Shown: positions 25,324 to 54,360 of the stretch, in pieces
How the letters are laid out: each line of letters starts with the position of its first letter
How positions within the stretch are numbered: position 1 is the stretch's first letter
DNA from: Ophthalmolycus amberensis
Lineage: Eukaryota > Chordata > Actinopteri > Perciformes > Zoarcidae
Length of the DNA stretch: 64,000 nt
Assembly (NCBI GenBank): GCA_024529925.1
Contig: JAFEUB010001797.1
Coordinates: 1,931,001-1,995,000 of the forward strand
Direction: 5' to 3'
Notes under the pieces: generated by a model
What the model saw: only the letters and a program-made list of their open reading frames with translations
Told to the model about the DNA's origin: nothing
The model's database searches: none
Program-made: the position numbers and the translations under genes

Positions 25324-28300
25324 TCTTAGATTGCCTTTTGATAATGGGCCAAACATAAATATGATTAGTGGAGACCAATCTGAAAAACATGCAGCTTTCT
25401 GACACATCGGTGGTAAAAGTCAGATCCTGCTGTCAGACCCTCAAGAGAAAGGGTTTTGGGGGTTTTCTCTAACGCTGTCATTTTGAACCAACATTAAAAA
25501 TGCAGGAAGAAACATGTCTTTGAAGAAGAGATAAGTGGCACTTTTATCTCAATCAAACAGAATGTATTATAGCTGAAAAACATTTGGGATGTAACCACAG
25601 ATTAGAGATCCACTTCTGATTATAAACACTCTTTATATTAACAAACTACAGCCTTTACCATCTGGAGTCCAGGTTGACTTTGGTTCATTTTTGTCTTTGT
25701 TTAGCACCATTTAAACTGTCATTACCTCACATACACGCTATCCTCTTTCTTCTTCTCATTTTGCCAATTTAGAAAGTATAAAGCGAACCAAAAATACATA
25801 AGAAATGACACAAGTGCCGACAAAAAGTTACAAATCTTACATCGTAATCACTCAAAATACAGGTCTAGGTTGGAATAAATATAGTTTCACAGTTTGTACA
25901 TGTTAATACAGCAGAAACATGTCAGCAATACAACTATAATACACTCTATTTACTTGCCCTTTTCAGTAAACATCTATGCCTGTAAATCATAGAACATATT
26001 AATAAGTTATGTCCATACATAAAGCCCAACAACGTCAGGTTTTCTCAGCCTCGCTCTACAGATGTATTTACAGATGAATACACACGCTGAAGAAGGTTAA
26101 GGCATTATGGGAAATGTAGGAAAACTAATACAGAAGTAGACAAGGTGGGTTGATGGAAATAAAAACTTCAGGGGAAGCAGATATATCCTTGAATGCCCCA
26201 AACATCACAAACAAACAGTGAAGTAATATGAAAACTCTCATCCTTCTTCTGACAGATCTACGCCATCAACAAACGGAGCTATGAAGCGGCCAGACACATA
26301 CTCGTAATCAAAGCCACTGCGGGTAAGATTCATTTAGATTACATCACAAATGCAAGTGCAGTTAAATCAGGGAGTGCAACAGTAACGTCCCTGCTGTCCC
26401 TCACAGAGAAGATGCTGCCCTATCAAGCGGAGTTCTTCCTCAAGCTGAGGGAGATTGAGAAGGTGCTGCCCTCTTCTGTTCAGGACGAGATAAAGCAGGA
26501 TGTGCAGAACCTGTGGAACACAGAGGCCTTGGAAATCGTCAATATCACCAACGCCCTCGACCGAGGCGGCAGAGTTCCCCTCCCTCTTGCGGGACACTTT
26601 GAAGGGTAAACACAGAGACGTGAGATGCTGTCAGTTTAAGCTCTGGAGCGACTGCGTGTTCACGGACGTCTCATTTTGTGTCAGTGTGTACGTGAAGGTG
26701 GGGTCGGAGCAGTATTTCTCAGATTGTCTCCTGAGGGTGACGACACCAGAGCATCAAAAGCAGTGCAGAGCCGGGGACAAAGTCAAGGTGCCAGGAGGCT
26801 GTAACTTCTGCAGCATTCCCAGCAACTGTATCACCTGGTGCAAGACGGAGCTGGTGAGGCCTGGAGATGAAAATATACGATCAACCTGTTTGTTTAGTAA
26901 CTTTACATGAAAGACTTGTATGCAAAAGTTGTTATTTTTAAAGACGGAAAGTCCATCTATCTTTGATTTAAAAAATATATAATTAAATTTATCTGGAGGC
27001 CCACTGGAGGAGTCCTGAACTTAAGTTAGGGCTGCAACTAATGGTGGGTTTTATAATTGATTAATTGTTTGGTCTGTAAAACATCAGACAACAGTGAAAA
27101 CCACCCATTACATTATCTGAGAGCACAAGTTGACGTCATTAAAAGTCTTGTTTTCCAAAAACCCAAAGACCTTCAATTCATGTACGACCAAGAAAAACAG
27201 CAAATTCTCATTTGACAATGTTTGACATTTTTGCTCTAAAAAATGACTTTAACGATTAACCGAAGACCAAAGTAGTTTACGATTAATCCCAACAACAGTC
27301 GCTTTCCCTTCTTCCTCCCTGCAGTTCGATCTGACGAAGCGGCAGCCGGCTCCTCCTGCTCCCACGATGGGTTCGGGGATTCTGGAGGACGGCGGTGACT
27401 TCAACCCTCCCGAGTCCCCCCCGAGCAGAGACTTCTTCCCGGACTACATCGTGACGGTGATCGTGCCCCTGATCCTCGCCATCATCCTCTGTCTGCTGCT
27501 GGCCTACATCATGTTTGGCAAACGAGAGGGAGTGTATGCATCCGTCTTGAATCTACTGAATAAAAAATGAAAGGGTCAGTTCGGCCACGTTGCCAAACAT
27601 TTCCCCCCACTTGCCCCTTGTGGACATTCATGCAGCCGATGCAGTGGATTTCCAGGAGGGGTAAGGAGGATGGTATGTCGGTGAACTGACCCTTTAAGCA
27701 AATACTCAAAGCTTTTGATTGATCCTGATAAACTGTGACACAGAGGTGACACTTTATTCTTCCTTTTTTTCAGTGAAAAAAGGAATGCAAGAACAAACCA
27801 GTAAGTACACTGTTCACTGTTCACTGTTCTCTGATTGATGCTGTCACCAACATGCATTGATCAGTGGTGGAACGTAACAAGTGCATCTACTCAAGTAATG
27901 TACTTATGTGAAATTCTGAGGTACTTGTACTTAATCCAGAGAGGTATATAGGGAACATTTTACTGCACAGTCAATGCTTTTACTTTTCATATGCTCAGTA
28001 CATTTTGCTGCTGTTCATGTCCTCAGTACGTTTGCTGCGTTTTGGTTTTGTTTCAATTTCCAATGTTTTTCGAATTGTCTCAAACTGCGACAGGCTTGAT
28101 ATGTGATGTTGTGTTTTTCTGCAGAATTCAGCTGTACCACCACCACACTATTCACGGGAACAGCGATGAGCTGAGGAGCATGGCTGGAGACCGCGGCTCT
28201 CCTTCACCTCTGTCCACTCTGCCCATGTTCAACAGCCGGACTGGAGACAGAGCTGCACCGCTGCAGTCGGACAGCATCCCCCTCATCATGGCCCAGCAGT

Positions 28301-28572
28301 AAGGACCCCGCCCTCCGATTCACAGATTATTACGCTCATTGATATCATTATTACTGTTATGTAACTTTAAAATACTAATTCTTCACATTTCTTTCTATTC
28401 TCCTGTTTTCTTAGTGATCCATACAGTGACACGCTGCCCAGGTAAACCCGCTCGTGGGACTTTCTCCGACAACACTGCACTGCATGCTCTGTATTTTATG
28501 TTATTTCTTGGGTTATTATTAATGATTCCAAGAACACGGACTCATCACGTTGTTCGCTTTTGCAGGAAATGA
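24579..28572 (+). CDS. sgca: Alpha-sarcoglycan
   Basis: Coding exons: 24579-24615, 24852-24980, 25069-25220, 26256-26322, 26407-26605, 26685-26853, 27325-27533, 27774-27800, 28125-28298, 28415-28441 and 28566-28572. They total 1197 nt (398 aa; human SGCA is 387). A signal peptide runs from MAGCRSWV to about residue 23. The extracellular part contains the family strings LPYQAEF (132-138) and LDRGGRVPLP. Asn174 in NIT is the N-glycosylation site. A cysteine cluster ends in NCITWC. One membrane helix lies at about 292-315, followed by KREGVEKRN and a tail with LSTLPMFN. It is a single-pass subunit of the sarcoglycan complex in the dystrophin complex of muscle. Synteny with col1a1 and ppp1r9b, and the match to SGCA exon 1 length (37 nt), favour sgca over sgce. 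Exon 1 is followed by a GC donor. The last two exons are inferred from splice phase and are less certain. Confidence 0.92.
25285..25322. repeat. (TA)19 microsatellite
   Basis: Pure TA repeat of 38 bases in sgca intron 3, just after exon 3. Confidence 0.95.
27027..27296. mobile_element. hAT-type MITE-like repeat in sgca intron 6
   Basis: It starts with TAGGGCTGCAACTAATGG and ends near GATTAATCCCAACAACAG. Between them lie ATTGTTTGGTCTGTAAAACA and CCAAAAACCCAAAGACCTTCA. This is the layout of a common fish non-autonomous element with TAGGGCTGCAAC ends. It is degenerate, carries no ORF, and fills most of the 26854-27324 intron. Confidence 0.6.
27862..27990 (+). repeat. Interspersed repeat, CAGTGGTGGAACGTAAC family
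   Basis: Begins CAGTGGTGGAACGTAACAAG and continues with CTACTCAAGTAATGTACTTA and GAGGTACTTGTACTT. The same series of words occurs at 56461-56680. It lies in sgca intron 8. Confidence 0.55.
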
Positions 28573-28662
28573 GAACGACGGATGAAGAGTCATTCATGCA
28601 GTCTATGGTTCGATATTTGCAGTGAGAGATCATGTGTTTTTTTCTTCTTTCGGTGCCATTAG

Positions 28663-28668
28663 AATAAA
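28663..28668 (+). terminator. sgca: Poly(A) signal of sgca
   Basis: AATAAA lies 91 bp after the inferred TGA stop, in an AT-rich stretch, and gives a very short 3' UTR. A second candidate, AATAAAAAA, is at about 28739. From about 28760 to 30370 I see no gene, only AT-rich unique sequence. Confidence 0.65.
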
Positions 28669-30171
28669 ATAAGAGTGTAGTTTGTCAAATTGTTATTTGC
28701 CATTTATGATTGTCCATATTCCCCCATCTTTCTCTAGTAATAAAAAAATATTAAAAGCCACGTTCTTCATTGTTGTCAGCAAAGCCTAAAATGTCAACGG
28801 TTTCTAAATTCAGGTACCACATCTAGCCCATCTCTGGGTTTAAAGCAGGATTAATCAATCACAAATGCAATTGAGTCACATGCTAACCAGGAAAGCTTAG
28901 CTTTTTCCAATGCCAAAATTGAAACAAACACAAATGTATATTTGATAAAAAATAGCAATGCTAGGTCGCAACTGTGTCACATAAGAAAACATGAGAAAAA
29001 ACATTGATTTGTGAAAGATGTGTCTTCCAATACTACCATACTATTTAGTATGCCATAAAATGATTTAGTGTGTCCCAATACATATGTCAAATGCACTGCG
29101 CCAAAAATACCAGGATGTTCTACTGCATCCGGTCGCATTTTGCAGTATGCAAGCTGGCATGCTGTTCTGGCTATTCTGACCCACAATCCACAGATATATG
29201 ACCAAGATGGTCAAAATGAAAGGTGCAACGTTATGAGGAAGTAGTATATCCCAATTGAATTCATTGAAGAATTGTGAACTTATCCTACAAAGCTTTTTAC
29301 AGACATGTTTTAGTAGTAGTAGTAGTAGAAGAAGCTCTCATGTCTGTAATTTCAGAGAGTCATCTTTTAGGTGATCCTGATCTTTGCTGATTGATAATTT
29401 CACCTCTTCACACCTCTGAAATCTATGAAAATATAACAGCTGTGAATGAACATCACTTTGGCTGAGCTCCATGGTCGAGTCAAGCTGCTTTAAAGTGTCA
29501 AAATGAACACTGCTCTGTCGCCTTCACATCATCTTTATATCACTGTTAAAGAATGACGGTTCAATCTTTTCTCAGAGGGCGACATCTACATTTACATTTT
29601 CTTCTTTTGCTGTTGGAAGGAGGCCAGAGGCTCAAAGTGAAACCTGAAAATGTCAAACCATCAGAGAGTGCAGCAGCACTTTTCTGATCCTTCTGATTCA
29701 GTGTTGAATTTCCGCTGTATTTGGCTGTTGTTGCACTCGACTCCCAGAAGGGGTCGCCGGTGTGTCTACGTCTGCTTTGGGAGGTTTGAGGCGAAACACA
29801 CGTCTCCTCTCTTGTTGTCAGTTTGGTCTGTTGACAAACTTCATTCTCATGCAGATCCAGTTCCCTATTTTAAAGTGATTGTGGGAAAAGAAAGTGACAA
29901 GAAAACTGCATGTTTGATTAATGATTGGTTTTTGCTGTCTGCTGCATTTTATACAGTTTTAGCTCCGATTTCTAAAGGAACTAATTGGCAGATTTAATAA
30001 AAAAAAGTAGCAATTGCGTGTGTATTGATGAAGAAAAGCCAGGTTGGATTATTGGATATTGGCCTTGTTTTCACTGCTGCTTAATAGAAATGTTCTTAGT
30101 GCAATTGTTGTGGAACAGTTGATTCCTGAAGCCTATTTTAACTCTATTTCAATGTGTCATGAATGCCTCCT

Positions 30172-30172
<1 letters not shown>

Positions 30173-30258
<86 letters not shown>
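30173..30258. repeat. (CT)43 microsatellite downstream of col1a1
   Basis: Pure CT run of 86 bases (GA on the col1a1 sense strand), about 115 bp past the distal col1a1 poly(A) signal. Confidence 0.97.
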
Positions 30259-30260
<2 letters not shown>

Positions 30261-30372
30261 GAACATGTACAATGCAGCTTAGAAGTAACTCTCCTAACAC
30301 CTGATTTCAGTTTCACAACAGTTGCAAAGAGGACAGTGAAAACTCAGCCACTGAGTAGACCACTTCACATGC

Positions 30373-30378
30373 TTTATT
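30373..30378 (-). terminator. col1a1: Distal poly(A) signal of col1a1
   Basis: TTTATT on the plus strand is AATAAA on the gene strand, giving a 3' UTR of about 1.1 kb. Together with the proximal signal it fits the two-transcript pattern known for type I collagen mRNAs. Confidence 0.55.
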
Positions 30379-31108
30379 TCAGCACCCAAAAATAATTAAA
30401 AACATCTCAATGTATTATACATGTACAAAATAAGTACAGAATCTCTGTTTTAAACCATGAAAGTGGGTCTGCTTCAAATTCTTTTTTTAGAAACCGTTCG
30501 CGAAAGACATCAACAAACAACATTAACAACAGGGTGGGAGATGTGTGCTGTTTCTTTTTTTTGTTTTAGTGAAGAGAAGTTTTTCCACAGGGGGCAAACA
30601 GACAGGGATCAACACTGAACAAATGTGCAGGGAAGTGATATTGAACCAGAGTCACTTGCTTTTATCTACAAAGACATGATTGCATGCATTACATCTGCAG
30701 TCATCACCTTTTCAGAACACTTAAGAAGAAAACAATTGCTCTGCATAGACAACAAGACAATGAGTCAATTTAGTAGCACCAAAGGTTCTGCAGGCATTAG
30801 TGGCAATAATTACAGTATGACAGTGAGAGTTTCACCATCAAACACCAATATCTGGACCTCACTGAAATGGTAATAGCACCTTTGAATGTTTTTGATTTCC
30901 CCACAATAGACTTGTGTAAAAAATTCCCTTTTCCTTTGAGAAAAAAAAACTGGGGTGACTTCTTGTAATGAGGTAGCCATCTACATATTGCAATGAAGGT
31001 GAGCTTCTTTGTTTTGGCTCTTTTTGCTGGTCTTTGTCTGAGCAACGTTCAGGTGTTTTCTTTTTCCTCAAGAATTTAGAACAAGAAGACACTTCACACT
31101 TTTTACAA

Positions 31109-31114
31109 TTTATT
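31109..31114 (-). terminator. col1a1: Proximal poly(A) signal of col1a1
   Basis: A minus-strand AATAAA 385 bp after the stop codon. It would produce a shorter 3' UTR. Confidence 0.5.
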
Positions 31115-31498
31115 CAACACCAGAAAAATGGTACACATCACTTGTTGTTTTCAATGTCCTTCCGCAGTGGTAGAAAAATGGCAAAAGTGACCTGTGTTTC
31201 ATTGCATGTGTGGATCTTTTTTTTCTCAATCTCCAGGGGGAAATTTTACACAAGTATATATATTATTTTCTTGTTGCCAGTGGAAACAAAAGATTATTTT
31301 TAAAGTGTCCTTGTGGTTGGTTTTGGTTGAAGTAGCAGTCCCAAAAACTTGATTGTAAAAACACAAACATCGTCTTCTGTAGAGTGGTTTTAAGCATGTG
31401 GACCAATGGCAGCCGAATGAGTTTTGAATGCACAGAAAAAGATTTAGAGATGACTGCTAGAAAAAAAACAACAATGTCATGTCCATATTTCTTCCTTT

Positions 31499-47770
<16,272 letters not shown>

Positions 47771-47786
<16 letters not shown>

Positions 47787-47817
47787 GTCTAAATATTAGA
47801 CATGTAGATTCTTTGAG
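47771..47817 (-). promoter_or_regulatory. col1a1: Collagen 5' stem-loop around the start codon
   Basis: On the gene strand, ACATGTCTA (47805-47797) pairs with TAGACATGT (47791-47783) around a 5-base loop. Outside a bulge, CAAAG (47815-47811) pairs with CTTTG (47778-47774). The main ATG (47786-47784) lies in the 3' arm. This matches the conserved 5' stem-loop of type I and III collagen mRNAs, which binds LARP6 and controls translation. A four-codon upstream ORF (ATG at 47803, TAG ending at 47789) starts in the 5' arm and stops 3 bases before the main ATG. Confidence 0.85.
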
Positions 47818-47940
47818 ACAAAGGGGGAATCCTTTTTTTCTTCTCAGACACCACTCATAGAACGTAGGGTCCGGTGTGTGTAACTCCAAATCCAGACCCT
47901 AGCAGAAACTCCCTACTGCCTAAACAAATGAGTTAGCTTG

Positions 47941-47950
47941 CCTTTTATAT
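47941..47950 (-). promoter_or_regulatory. col1a1: TATA box of col1a1
   Basis: The gene strand reads GGCATATAAAAGGC, with TATAAAAG about 155 bp upstream of the ATG. That predicts transcription start near 47915 and a 5' UTR of about 130 nt, close to the mammalian gene. Confidence 0.75.
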
Positions 47951-47999
47951 GCCAAAACTTTTTGGGGGAGGTCTCGTGCGCACCAGATAACTTGTACAT

Positions 48000-50900
48000 G
48001 TTCAAGTCACAGAGTCCCTCCTTCATCAGAGAGAGGGGCCGTCTTCAAACATGTCAAACAAGTTCGCGTTTCAGCTCAAACGTGGATGATGAGGACGGGC
48101 AGCATTTACGCGCCGGCTCGCCACCGTTCAGACACTGTTTTATCATCTTCTGCTTCTCCGTGGACTTTCCTAATTGAGGCTTTTTTTGAGGGTGTTTTGT
48201 CTTTTCGTCCTCTAACCTGAGACATTGTGTCGCTGAGCTGATTTTCAATCGTCTGGACGCTGGATGGTTTTATTTGTGTAACAGACCATCTGCAATTTAG
48301 CCTTAATCATTAGGCCCCAATTTATCAAGGATATGCTGAGCAGCTGAGGACTGGATTGATTTCAGTTGGACAGGAAGTTATTTAATTTAAATGCCTTAAT
48401 TTAATGATAACTTGGGCTCACTGGTTTCTTTAAAGACGAAGGAATGGGTTCCGAATGATGTCTTTCGTGCGCAATTTACGCACGGAGAGCAAACCAGATG
48501 GACTATGAAATATTAGCCAAGATAATAACGAGTTCCTATGTACAAGTAATTAGGAGCGTCTGTCCTTTAAGGACATTTTCGAGAGGGAACCATACTGGTG
48601 TTATTATGGGTATTACAACTCTGAAAAGAGGTTGTTTCTTTTTCTTTTTTTAAATTCTGGGCCTATCCACCAGGAAAATAATCGCTAACCTATATGAAAT
48701 GCTAACATTTTCCCCTCATTATTAGGTATTTGAACCCTTTCTCTACCTGTTACACCTGCACAGAAATAAGATTTAGGCTGCCAACAAAGGTGCTTTTATT
48801 TTTGTTTTCTTTAAGTAAGCAATCCGGAATCCAAAATGAACAAACTGTGTTGAAAATCAACCCATTCCAAAAGAGGCATGGCCATATGACGTTAGAGACA
48901 GGGAGGGAGGGAGGCAGAGAGAATAAAAATTGGCAGATCCACAAAGCAGTCTGGTTACACTGTGGACACGTTGCAGCTTCCACAACAGCAGTGTGGCCCG
49001 AGTTGATCTTTCATTTACTTTCTGATGTTGTCTTCTTTTTCTGACATTCAACTCAAAGAACCTGTCCAGTTTTCAGCTGCGGACATTCAATTCAAGCACA
49101 AATGCATGTTAGACTGACGACCCATTAGTGTAATAACCAAATCATTGAATAGGCTTTTATTTTGTATGTGAGCACATCAGTTCAGTGGGATGTTTTAATT
49201 CTGAAATAGACCTTGTATCCATTTTGTGAAAAGAAAATGACAAATGAATAAAATAGCTAAGTATGACTTCTACCTGTGATCATTAACTTACATTATCTTG
49301 AAATTAAAGTGTTAGCCCCATGATTATTCTGTGATTTGTCCAAAAAAAGCATAGTGTGGCCACTTCATGCATGCTGAATCATCAAGAAGACAATAACTGA
49401 AAATGTATGAAATGTTCAAAACTATCAATGAAAAAACTGAAACCATTTGGACACAACTGTCTCGCTAGTATGAAATCAACATTATGTGTAGAAGTAAGTT
49501 TTCCCAAATGATCAGTGAACTATGATTGAGGTCCACAAAATATCTCAAAACATCTCCAAACAACACACTCTTGTGTTTATGGAAGCATTTTGCAGCTATC
49601 ATGCTAGCTAGGCTACTTCATGCTAGCTGGATCAACAAAGAATCAAAAAGACCATAATGTATGGATTGTTAATGCTGTTACCTAACCAATAAGATAAAAC
49701 AGAAACTATCTGGAAGAAAAGATTAAGGTACAATAAAATAAATACACTACACATAAAATAAGAACGATAATAGTAGATAGAGGGTAGTAGCTAAACACTA
49801 GCGGCATTAGCTAGCATGAATAGGGCCTACTAGCAATGAGTAGAATTAAGTTTTCCCGAATTATCATGACGAAATGATAGAATAATTGCACGCAATATTC
49901 AAAAACATACAGATAAAGCTCATTTTGATGTTTATTGTTGCATTTCTTATACTCCATGAAGTATTTTTCAGACATTTGCACATACACGCAGTCGACACAA
50001 ACGTTGGCTTGATATGGCTTCAGCTGCAGGGAAAATTAATCGTTTCCGAGGATGTTTTGTGTGGTTAGTGATTTTGTTTGCATTAAGCAGTTTCTTTTTT
50101 GTTTTTTTTAGCATTTCCTTTACTTATGAAAGCAATGAGTCTCCTCAACCACCTGCCACACAAACAGCTGTCAATCTCCATTTCAGTGATTCTTTACATT
50201 TTTTCGTTCCTATTTTCTGCAAGGTTTTACGGGCTATGTATCCATTGCAGCCTGCAGGAGGTTTACATCACCTTTCTTGAGGATGGTGATGACGCTATGC
50301 ATTTTCTGATGAATTTAAATACAACACTGCAGGAGCAACAAAAACACCCTTTATGTATGAATAAAATGTTATATAGAAATATTAGGAGACTTCTATGCAG
50401 GTGTAGCTCTTCTTCAGTATCCTCTATCCTTCCTTTCAAATCATTTTTGTGTTGACCATTTTATATTAGAAAAGCACAATTGTTAGTTGAGAGTTTTAAC
50501 CCACTGCAGCACATGCATAATGCAAAAATAAAGTGATTTAAACTGCCACAAGTGCACCTTCGAAATAAGACACACCCATTTAAATGACTTTTTTTGGACA
50601 AGAAAAAAAAAGGTTACGTGGGGGGAATTGTTAAAGTTACACAGTTATCACAGGTTTCTGGGTGTTTTGAATGAAATGAAAATAGGGAAGTCCTGTTTCT
50701 TATCATGTTGTTTGTCAGAGGAAACCCATTTGATAAGACTTGCGCCTGTGTGCTGTATCTGTTATTTTAGCTTTAAAACAACATCTGCACAATAAGGAAT
50801 TTGGTTTTATCCTCTTTTCTGAGTTCTGAAGGTGCAAAATAGCAGTTGAAATAAATCTGTTTGATCACCGAGATGAACCATTCTTTCAAGCAGTATTTTT

Positions 50901-52200
50901 ACAGTGATTTTCCATGAGCGAAAAGAAGCCTGAAGCTCACAGGACAGTGTTTAAATATAACTGGTAATTTTCTGGTGTTTGGAGTTGCTGCAATCTGTAA
51001 TATATTTCTTTGTGGCGAGTCTCTCAGAGTTCAGACTGGTGGTTTGGGTGGAAGCGCTCAGAAAGCGTTTATGGCATTTCAGCTGCATTCAAATGTCCTA
51101 CGGTACCTACCACTGTATCCTCACTGAGCTACATGTTTTTGAACTGGAAGACAAGATATTTAGCATGTTTTAGCAAAGAAATTGCTGTCAGGTTCTTCTG
51201 CCAACAGAAACAATCCACAACTTTCAGCATCGGGATTGTAGGCAATCGCTGGAGATCCACTATTGTCAGGCAGTCTTTGAGAAGAAGGAGTGCAAATTGA
51301 AATGGAGCCACCAAGCTTTGCAGACTCGGGGGAGGAAATTCTTAGTTTGTCATTGGCAGCTCGTGGAAGGACATGAGCCTGAGATGTAAGAGGTTGTGGG
51401 GAAAGTGTCTACATAGATTCAATGACTTTAATCCTGTTAATGAGAAGAAAGCAATTCTTATTCGAAACAAGTCCTGCACTGAAGCAGCTTAAGGACTCAA
51501 ATTGGATGACATTACTTGTGCCAATCATTTTGGAGCGGGGGCATCTTTGCACAAGTTTACATGTAGCATTAATACGAGGCAGAGCTAGCACAGTAACTAA
51601 AAAGGTCTAAACTGTGCATTCCCCAGCAAGCCTCTGAGCTGTAGCCAGCAACACGTAGCATATGCCTGGCCTTGTCCACGTGTTTCTACTTGTAAATCTC
51701 TGCTGCTCCAAACTCTGACAAAGCCAAACCCTCTCTGTCTCCCTCTCTCACTTCTTTCTATCACTTACTGCCTGCAGGCTCATTTTCCTCCACTTTATTT
51801 GAGATGCCCAGGGGCATTTATTTGTTTTTTGCTTTTTTTAAACTACAATGTCTTCTTTAAGTCATTGTCTCACCAGCACTCCGCTGGAGGCCACTATTAC
51901 TTGCTGTTAAACCTTTGTTCCAGGCCATTATGATGTTTTAAAAAAAAATGATTTTCAATTACTGTTTTTTCATGCTTTGTGAGCCCACCTGCTTCAGACA
52001 GATTACAGGGTATGATGAGGGAAATTGTACAGTATCGCAAATAAAATCAGTCACTGTACAGTATATCCTTAAATTCTAAATGGCGGTTATCAAGACTACC
52101 ACCAAACTGTAATAATGTTTGTCCGTTTTCTAAAATGATATGTGCACTCTTGGTAAGTAATCATGGTAAAAAATGTATTTCTTTAATTTCTAAGCAGAAT
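48000..52200. other. Upstream flank of col1a1, no gene seen
   Basis: The stretch is AT-rich with only short chance reading frames that lack splice context or recognisable residues. Regulatory elements of col1a1 could lie here, but none can be identified from the sequence alone. Confidence 0.5.
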
Positions 52201-52226
52201 AATCTCCTGAAATGTACAATCCAACT

Positions 52227-52290
52227 GGATTCAAACCTGCGTGGTTGGCGTTTTAGCCCTTAAGCCATGGGGTTGTCCTGTTAGCCACTT
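52227..52290 (-). mobile_element. tRNA-derived SINE fragment (minus strand)
   Basis: On the minus strand, ACCCCATGGCTTAAGGGCT is followed by an internal-promoter B-box-like GGTTTGAATCC. This is a tRNA-like head without a clear tail. Confidence 0.4.
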
Positions 52291-52532
52291 TAAAAACAGC
52301 CATAAGAAAATATTATCTTATTGCTATTGGATCGAAACCTAACTTTCTGGCATTATTATATAAGGAATTTGTCCTTCCTTAAACCGGTAATCCCTTGTCT
52401 GTGCAATGCACGATGGTTGTTTGCTCAATCAATATGTAGATGGAGTGTGGGATCATAGATGACCTCCTTCATGGTTTTCAACTGTTTGTTGTTGTTAAAA
52501 CATAGATCCTTACACAAGCCGCTGTACGTGGA

Positions 52533-52700
52533 GGTGTCCTGGTAGCCTCGTGGTTAAGACGCATGTGATGCTTCCAGTTTGATTCTGACTCGGGAACTTT
52601 ATTTGAAGTCATACCCCTCTCCCTCTCTAACCATCTCCTGTCTGCACCTCTGTTGTGATACGATATACTTTATTGTCCCCACAGGGAAATTTGTCTTGGA
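52533..52700 (+). mobile_element. tRNA-derived SINE
   Basis: Box-A-like TGGTAGCCTCGTGGTTAAGA (52539 on) and box-B-like AGTTTGATTCTGACTCGGG (52576-52594) have tRNA spacing. A pyrimidine-rich body follows (CCCCTCTCCCTCTC). Then comes ACTTTATTGTCCCCACAGGG, a tail shared with fish LINEs. It is degenerate. Confidence 0.6.
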
Positions 52701-53379
52701 CTGAAATGCTGATCTATCTACGGAGGGCAAATGGCTGAAATAAAATAATCCTTAAAAAACATGTAATGACATGGCACTACTACTCATTTAATAAGGCCTG
52801 ATATGAGTTAACGTCGGGTCTCCAGCAGAGATACTCATTCACAGTCAGGACAGCTCAAGTCTGCCGTGTACGTGTACAGACGAGCAAATAACTAGTGTGA
52901 CTCCACCAGTCGCCTCCGTGAAAATAAACCTTGCAGCCCTGGCACAGACTCTGCAAGTTCATTCGAAGCAGTAGCATCAGTTGAAAAGAAAAGAAAAAAA
53001 GAACAGACTTCCACGCGGCGTTATGGATAAATGCTCAATTACAGGGTGACTTCTGACTGTTACTTCAAGTAGAGCCCTATGTGAACTGCAATCATCTCAT
53101 GAAGGCCCGACTTCTGTCTTTTTAGTCTGCAGGCTGGGGTTGATGCTTGCTGGCTGAGTACTACTCTCACCACTACAACAGTAGTCATTTACATTCAGGA
53201 CAGTCATTTTCTGCACAAGCAGGTTGGAATTCATGCAGCTGTATAGACGTATGCATTCAATGAATCACCAGAAGTTAAGCCTGGTCCCAATATTGGATGT
53301 TCATTCAGGGAACCAGTATAACTTTCAACCATCATGTAGTATAGTTTGTCATTTTAGGACATTTTTCTTGTCAAGATGG

Positions 53380-53580
53380 ATGAGGAGATAGACGTCAGTC
53401 TGTTGTATATGAAGCTACAGCCAGGCCTACCTGTTTCCCCCTGTTTCCAGTCTTTATGCTAAGCTAAGCTAACTGTCTCCTTACATGTAGCTTCAAAGTT
53501 CATCCACAGTCTTCACTTCTAAATATCTGAAAGAAAAAGAATAAGCCAAAATGACTAAAAACTATTCTTTCAACTCAAGG
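53380..53580. mobile_element. Non-autonomous DNA-transposon-like repeat, copy 3
   Basis: Contains GAAGCTACAGCCAGGCC, CTGTTTCCCCCTGTTTCCAG and TATGCTAAGCTAAGCTAACTG, then TGTAGCTTCAAAG. It is the same family as 13570-13900 and 19860-20095. Confidence 0.6.
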
Positions 53581-54353
53581 TTAAAATTGTTTTATGAAAT
53601 ATAAGCTGGTTTTATTATTGCTTTATGTTATCAATGTTATTATTACTTGTATTGGTACTATTAGGAATATTATTAGAATTATTGTATGATGTGCATTTGT
53701 GCATTTGATAACATTTACACACGACCCAGTCCCGTTAATTTACACAAAATCCTTTGTAAATCTGACGGTCATCTCTATTATCATATATAGATAATGTAAA
53801 ATGACCCACAGTAAAGTTACCAATGCCAAACTATTTAAACAAATCCAGCCTCTGGTGAGCTCCACCCATCATGACACGTCACCTCCCCTGTGAGGCGTGA
53901 GAGAAAATGGTGGGGAGCTCAGATCTAAAAAACCCAAAGCCACCATCATGGTACCACGTCCTTCACTGGAGGATCCAATGAGAGTTTAATGTTAAACCAG
54001 AAATCTCACTTTTGATCTTTGTACCCACATGGTATACAGTTTTTCAGGATTGGATGTGCTTCACAGCTATCTGTTGGCTTTCTTTCTCTCACAAACTTTA
54101 GCTAAGGCCTATTTCTCTATTTCTTGGTCTGGTTTTCGTCTCGTCTCTGCATCTGGATTTCTCCACAGTCCCAGCCCCCAGCCAAACTCCTGCTCTCCAT
54201 CCCTCCCTCTTTTTCTTCCTGCCTGCTCTCTTTTTCTCCCACCAGCGCAGACATCCAGTCAGACACAGAGAGTGGATGGAAAATATGACTGGATCCTTCC
54301 CTGACTTCAGATAATGTGCAAGACTGCTGGCAAGCGTGGCACTAAAAACAGGG

Positions 54354-54360
<7 letters not shown>

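Noticed and set aside
24579..28572. Epsilon-sarcoglycan (sgce) as the identity of the sarcoglycan
   Set aside because: The KREGVEKRN string resembles the epsilon paralogue, but exon 1 size, the LDRGGRVPLP and LSTLPMFN strings and the genomic neighbours favour alpha.
49886..50455. Overlapping hydrophobic reading frames of 60-118 codons
   Set aside because: They come from an AT-rich stretch and have no homology that I recognise, no splice context and no coding-like codon use.
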